6,559 nt of DNA from an uncultured Caulobacterales bacterium (GTDB lineage: Bacteria; Pseudomonadota; Alphaproteobacteria; Caulobacterales; Caulobacteraceae). This document shows positions 4,288 to 6,559 of the stretch, piece by piece (positions within the stretch are counted from its first letter, which is position 1; every line of letters begins with the position of its first letter). The stretch is taken from positions 1 to 6,559 of the forward strand of contig CAIUZX010000224.1 of assembly GCA_903903715.1 (NCBI GenBank). Direction: 5' to 3'. The translations under genes were made by a program, and so were the position numbers. The notes beneath the pieces are model-generated. The model had not been told where the DNA came from. It worked only from the letters and a program-made list of their open reading frames with translations, and did not search any database.

Positions 4288-5490
4288 CGCCTTGGCCATG
4301 ATGTTGTGCTGGATCTCGTTCGAGCCCGCATAGATCGAAGTCTTGCGGTAGTTGAAATAGGACCCCGCGACCGGCCAAGCGTAGTCGGCGCCCGGCTTCA
4401 TCTCGTTGCTGGCCTGCTCCACGAGACCGTCGCCCACATAGGGCGAGGCGTTGATGCCGACCGCTTCAAGGGCGAGCTCGGTGATCGCCTGCTGCGTCTC
4501 CGAACCCTGGCACTTCAGCATGGACGAGATGGCCCCCATTCGCGCGCCGGACTCCCGGCCCGCAAAGGCCAGGAGTTCCGTGGCGTTGAGGGAATCGATC
4601 TGGATCTGCATGTCGGCGAGCTTCCGACGGAACTCGGCGTCCTGGATCAGCGGGCGGCCGTCGTCGGCGAGGGTCTTCGTCGCGATCGTCTTCACCTTCT
4701 TGAGCGCAGCCTTCAGGCCCGGCGCATAGGCGTTGCCGCGTTCGAACTCAAGGAGGTACTTGGCGTAGGTCCAGCCCTTGCCTTCTTCGCCCACACGGTT
4801 CTTCACCGGCACGCGAACATTGTCGAAGAAGACCTGATTGATCTCCTGCAGGCCTTCCAGCGGCCCTTCGAGGGTCGGCAGCGGACGCACCGAGATGCCC
4901 GGCGTGGTCATATCCACCAGCACAAAGGAAATGCCGTCCTGACGCTTCTGCTCCTGGCTCGTCCGCACGAGGCAGAAGATCCAGTCCGCATGTTGGGCGA
5001 GCGTCGTCCAGATCTTCGAGCCGTTCAGGATGTAGTCGTCCCCGTCCCGGTCAGCGCGCATCTGCAGCGCGGCGAGGTCGGAGCCGGAGCCGGGCTCCGA
5101 ATAGCCCTGGCACCACCAGCGGGTGGCGTTGCGCATATGCGGCAGATGCTCGGCCTTCTGCTCATCCGAGCCGAACGCCATCAGGACCGGGGCGCACATC
5201 CGAACGCCGAAGGGGATGGTCGGGGGCACGTTCGCAGCCGCCATTTCCTCACCGAAAATGTAGCGCTGCGTGGCCGTGAAGCCCGGGCCGCCGTACTCCT
5301 CCGGCCAATCGACCGCGAGCCAGCCCTTGGACGCCAGCTTCTGCTGCCAGCGAAGCAGGCGCGACTTGTCGAGATAGCCGTTCTTGGTCTGCGACATGGC
5401 CCGGCGCAGGTCCTCGTCATACTCGGCGGAGATCCAGTTGCGGACGTCGAGGCGGAACGCTTCGTCTTCGGGTGAGAAACTCAGGTCCAT
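4273..5490 (-). CDS. Acyl-CoA dehydrogenase (PimC-like)
   Basis: This 405-residue FAD enzyme would introduce the alpha,beta double bond into an acyl-CoA in beta-oxidation and pass electrons to electron-transfer flavoprotein. It shows the N-terminal helical domain (about 5-125), the beta domain with the flavin/substrate motif CQGYSEPGSGSDLA at 127-140 and WTTLAQHADWIFCLVRT at 161-177, and a C-terminal helical domain ending YAGSNEIQHNIMAKAILGL (387-405). The sequence is closest in memory to the large subunit of pimeloyl-CoA dehydrogenase (PimC), hence the name; the substrate could equally be another long, branched or dicarboxylic acyl-CoA. The position that holds the catalytic Glu in MCAD is Ala388. 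E250 in EFERG aligns with the helix-G base of isovaleryl-CoA dehydrogenase. MDLSFSPEDEAFR is a typical N-terminus; a purine-rich GAGAG lies nine bases before the ATG. No PimD-type partner is present. Confidence 0.93.
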   Translation of the reverse strand: MDLSFSPEDEAFRLDVRNWISAEYDEDLRRAMSQTKNGYLDKSRLLRWQQKLASKGWLAVDWPEEYGGPGFTATQRYIFGEEMAAANVPPTIPFGVRMCAPVLMAFGSDEQKAEHLPHMRNATRWWCQGYSEPGSGSDLAALQMRADRDGDDYILNGSKIWTTLAQHADWIFCLVRTSQEQKRQDGISFVLVDMTTPGISVRPLPTLEGPLEGLQEINQVFFDNVRVPVKNRVGEEGKGWTYAKYLLEFERGNAYAPGLKAALKKVKTIATKTLADDGRPLIQDAEFRRKLADMQIQIDSLNATELLAFAGRESGARMGAISSMLKCQGSETQQAITELALEAVGINASPYVGDGLVEQASNEMKPGADYAWPVAGSYFNYRKTSIYAGSNEIQHNIMAKAILGL

Positions 5491-5702
5491 CTTTGGGGAC
5501 TCTCTCTTCTGGTGTTGGGTCTGCGAAGCGCCGGCACGGTCCGGCTTGCGCCTGTGAACACGAATATCTCAGAAATTTGCAGATGTGGAAGTTACCTTGT
5601 CCATTCAAGGGCGGGACGCGGCTTGACGCCGGAATTCCAAAGGACACTGTCTGATACCTGATCGACGGGACGCCCCGGTCGAAGGATTTGTGGAGCAGGA
5701 CC
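5491..5702 (+). promoter_or_regulatory. Divergent intergenic region between acyl-CoA dehydrogenase and kinase genes
   Basis: This 212-base region must hold the promoters for both directions, but neither is clear. On the minus strand GATATT (complement of 5563-5568) could be a -10 box without a good -35. Short inverted repeats occur: CCTTG-N6-CAAGG at 5595-5610, GCCGG-N6-CCGGC at 5531-5546, and an imperfect TCGAC...GTCGA stem at 5662-5682 just before the kinase ribosome binding site. No small gene is supported. Confidence 0.3.
5692..5695 (+). promoter_or_regulatory. Ribosome binding site deciding the kinase start
   Basis: GGAG lies seven bases before the TTG at 5703 and overlaps the frame opened by the TTG at 5688, so the downstream TTG is the better start. 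Confidence 0.55.
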
Positions 5703-6509
5703 TTGGCCTCGCCGGACCTACGGCTTCTTGCGCAGATCGAGCGCTGGATCGACGCCAAGCCGGACGTGGATCGTCCATCGGTCATCGCTGTGGCGGGGGC
5801 GCAAGGGTCCGGCAAGACGACGCTCTGCCGCCATCTCGCCGCAAGCCTGCACCTCGCGCATGTTTCCCTCGATGATGTCTATCTGACCAAGTTCGAGCGG
5901 GCGCGGCTCGGACTGACCGCGCACCCGCTATTCGCCGTCCGCGGGGCGCCCGGAACCCACGATCTGTCGCTTGCGACGTCCGTGATCGACGCCCTGTCGC
6001 GAGCCGGCCCAGACATGCGAACGTCCATTCCGTCCTTCGACAAGCTCTCCGATGACCGGCGGCCCGTGGCCGACTGGACGGCGTTCGTGGGACGGCCCCG
6101 CGCGATCCTCATCGACGGATGGTGCCTTGGCGCAACACCGGTACCTGCAGAGCAACTTGACACGCCGGTCAACGCCCTGGAGGCGTCGGAGGATCCCGAG
6201 GGGCGTTGGCGTCGCGCCTGGAATACGAACCTCGCCGGCGCCTATGGGGCCTTGTTCGATCGCTTCGACGCCGCGCTGTTCCTGCGCGCTCCGTCCTTTG
6301 ATGTCGTCCTCGACTGGCGGTGCGAGCAGGAAGCATCGGCTCTCGGCCTGCCGCCGAACCGCCTGCCCGTCTCCCGACGCGCCGAACTCGCCACCTTCAT
6401 CCAGACCTATGAGCGTCTGACCAGGCACATGATGTCCGGCGGTGTTCGCGCGGACGCCGTCGCCGAGCTTGACAGCGCACGACGGGTTCTCGAGATCCGA
6501 ACCGTCTGA
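5703..6509 (+). CDS. P-loop kinase, D-glycerate 3-kinase type
   Basis: This 268-residue cytoplasmic protein resembles plant-type D-glycerate 3-kinase (GLYK; yeast Tda10), which makes 3-phosphoglycerate from glycerate and ATP. Walker A is GAQGSGKTT at 32-40. The family motifs follow in order: SLDDVYLT at 55-62, HPLFAVRGAPGTHDL at 74-88, PSFDKLSDDR at 110-119 and the Walker B-like strand ILIDGWCLG at 135-143. The C-terminal half is helical and less conserved. No ATG is available near the N-terminus. I prefer the TTG at 5703 because GGAG at 5692-5695 lies seven bases before it. The TTG at 5688 (five residues longer) has its GGA almost touching the start. The gene is divergent from the acyl-CoA dehydrogenase and ends two bases from a convergent gene. 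Activity on glycerate is inferred from the family; another small hydroxy-acid or sugar-acid substrate is possible. Confidence 0.85.
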   Translation: MASPDLRLLAQIERWIDAKPDVDRPSVIAVAGAQGSGKTTLCRHLAASLHLAHVSLDDVYLTKFERARLGLTAHPLFAVRGAPGTHDLSLATSVIDALSRAGPDMRTSIPSFDKLSDDRRPVADWTAFVGRPRAILIDGWCLGATPVPAEQLDTPVNALEASEDPEGRWRRAWNTNLAGAYGALFDRFDAALFLRAPSFDVVLDWRCEQEASALGLPPNRLPVSRRAELATFIQTYERLTRHMMSGGVRADAVAELDSARRVLEIRTV

Positions 6510-6511
6510 CG

Positions 6512-6559
6512 CTAAGGCGCGGCTTTTGCGCGGCGATCCACATAGATCGGGTTGGCGAG
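6512..6559 (-). CDS. C-terminal end of a minus-strand gene (cut by right edge)
   Basis: Read on the minus strand, the last 48 bases are open to the edge and end in TAG (complement of 6512-6514). They give LANPIYVDRRAKAAP. The segment ANPIYVD is like the C-terminal ends of some secreted metal-dependent hydrolases (for instance CehA/McbA-type phosphoesterases, often 'NPIWVD'), but fifteen residues are too few to assign a family. The stop is two bases from the kinase stop, a tight tail-to-tail arrangement that fits a real gene. Confidence 0.5.
   Translation of the reverse strand, partial: LANPIYVDRRAKAAP

Noticed and set aside
4306..5475. 389-residue open frame on the plus strand
   Set aside because: It lies wholly opposite the acyl-CoA dehydrogenase, whose motifs are unmistakable; the long frame is a by-product of high GC, and the peptide shows no family motif.
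5928..6428. 166-residue open frame on the minus strand
   Set aside because: It is opposite the kinase gene and shows no recognisable domain.
1..6559. CRISPR array, tRNA, insertion sequence or phage genes
   Set aside because: No regularly spaced repeats, cloverleaf, transposase or integrase motifs, or terminal inverted repeats were seen on either strand.

Overview
The window is GC-rich, compact chromosomal DNA with high GC at third codon positions. It most resembles an alphaproteobacterium of the Caulobacterales/Maricaulales kind. That placement is inferred from gene content (a free-standing NDUFS6-type zinc-finger gene, a PimC-like acyl-CoA dehydrogenase, a haloalkane dehalogenase, a plant-type glycerate kinase) and cannot be settled without a search. 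I see no rRNA, tRNA, insertion sequence, integrase or CRISPR array.

Left part (1-737): the 5' end of argG (argininosuccinate synthase) runs off the left edge on the minus strand. Behind it on the same strand is a 68-residue zf-CHCC zinc-finger gene. A 131-base gap with a GC-rich hairpin and a promoter-like sequence separates them. A 130-base divergent region then leads into a plus-strand ABC-transporter ATPase (738-1700) that has no membrane partner inside the window.

Middle (1701-2804): an AT-richer leader contains a perfect 9-bp hairpin and precedes a gene for a 154-residue Pro/Ala/Ser/Thr/Gln-rich protein with only one charged residue. I do not recognise it. A DUF1801 protein gene follows on the same strand and ends 5 bases from the convergent DUF1330 gene.

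Right part (2810-5490, minus strand): an acyl-CoA dehydrogenase gene is followed by a strong hairpin. Next come a haloalkane dehalogenase of the DhlA/HLD-I type and, 32 bases on, a DUF1330 protein gene; these two look like one operon. The enzymes suggest degradation of organic acids or haloorganic compounds, but no substrate can be read from the sequence.

Right edge: a divergent plus-strand gene (5703-6509) encodes a P-loop kinase of the D-glycerate 3-kinase type. It ends 2 bases from the last codons of another minus-strand gene that is cut by the edge.

I do not see a complete undescribed multi-gene system. The observations most worth following are: an out-of-frame echo of the acyl-CoA dehydrogenase tail that differs only at third codon positions; the almost uncharged repeat protein and its hairpin leader; and the full set of dehalogenase catalytic residues.
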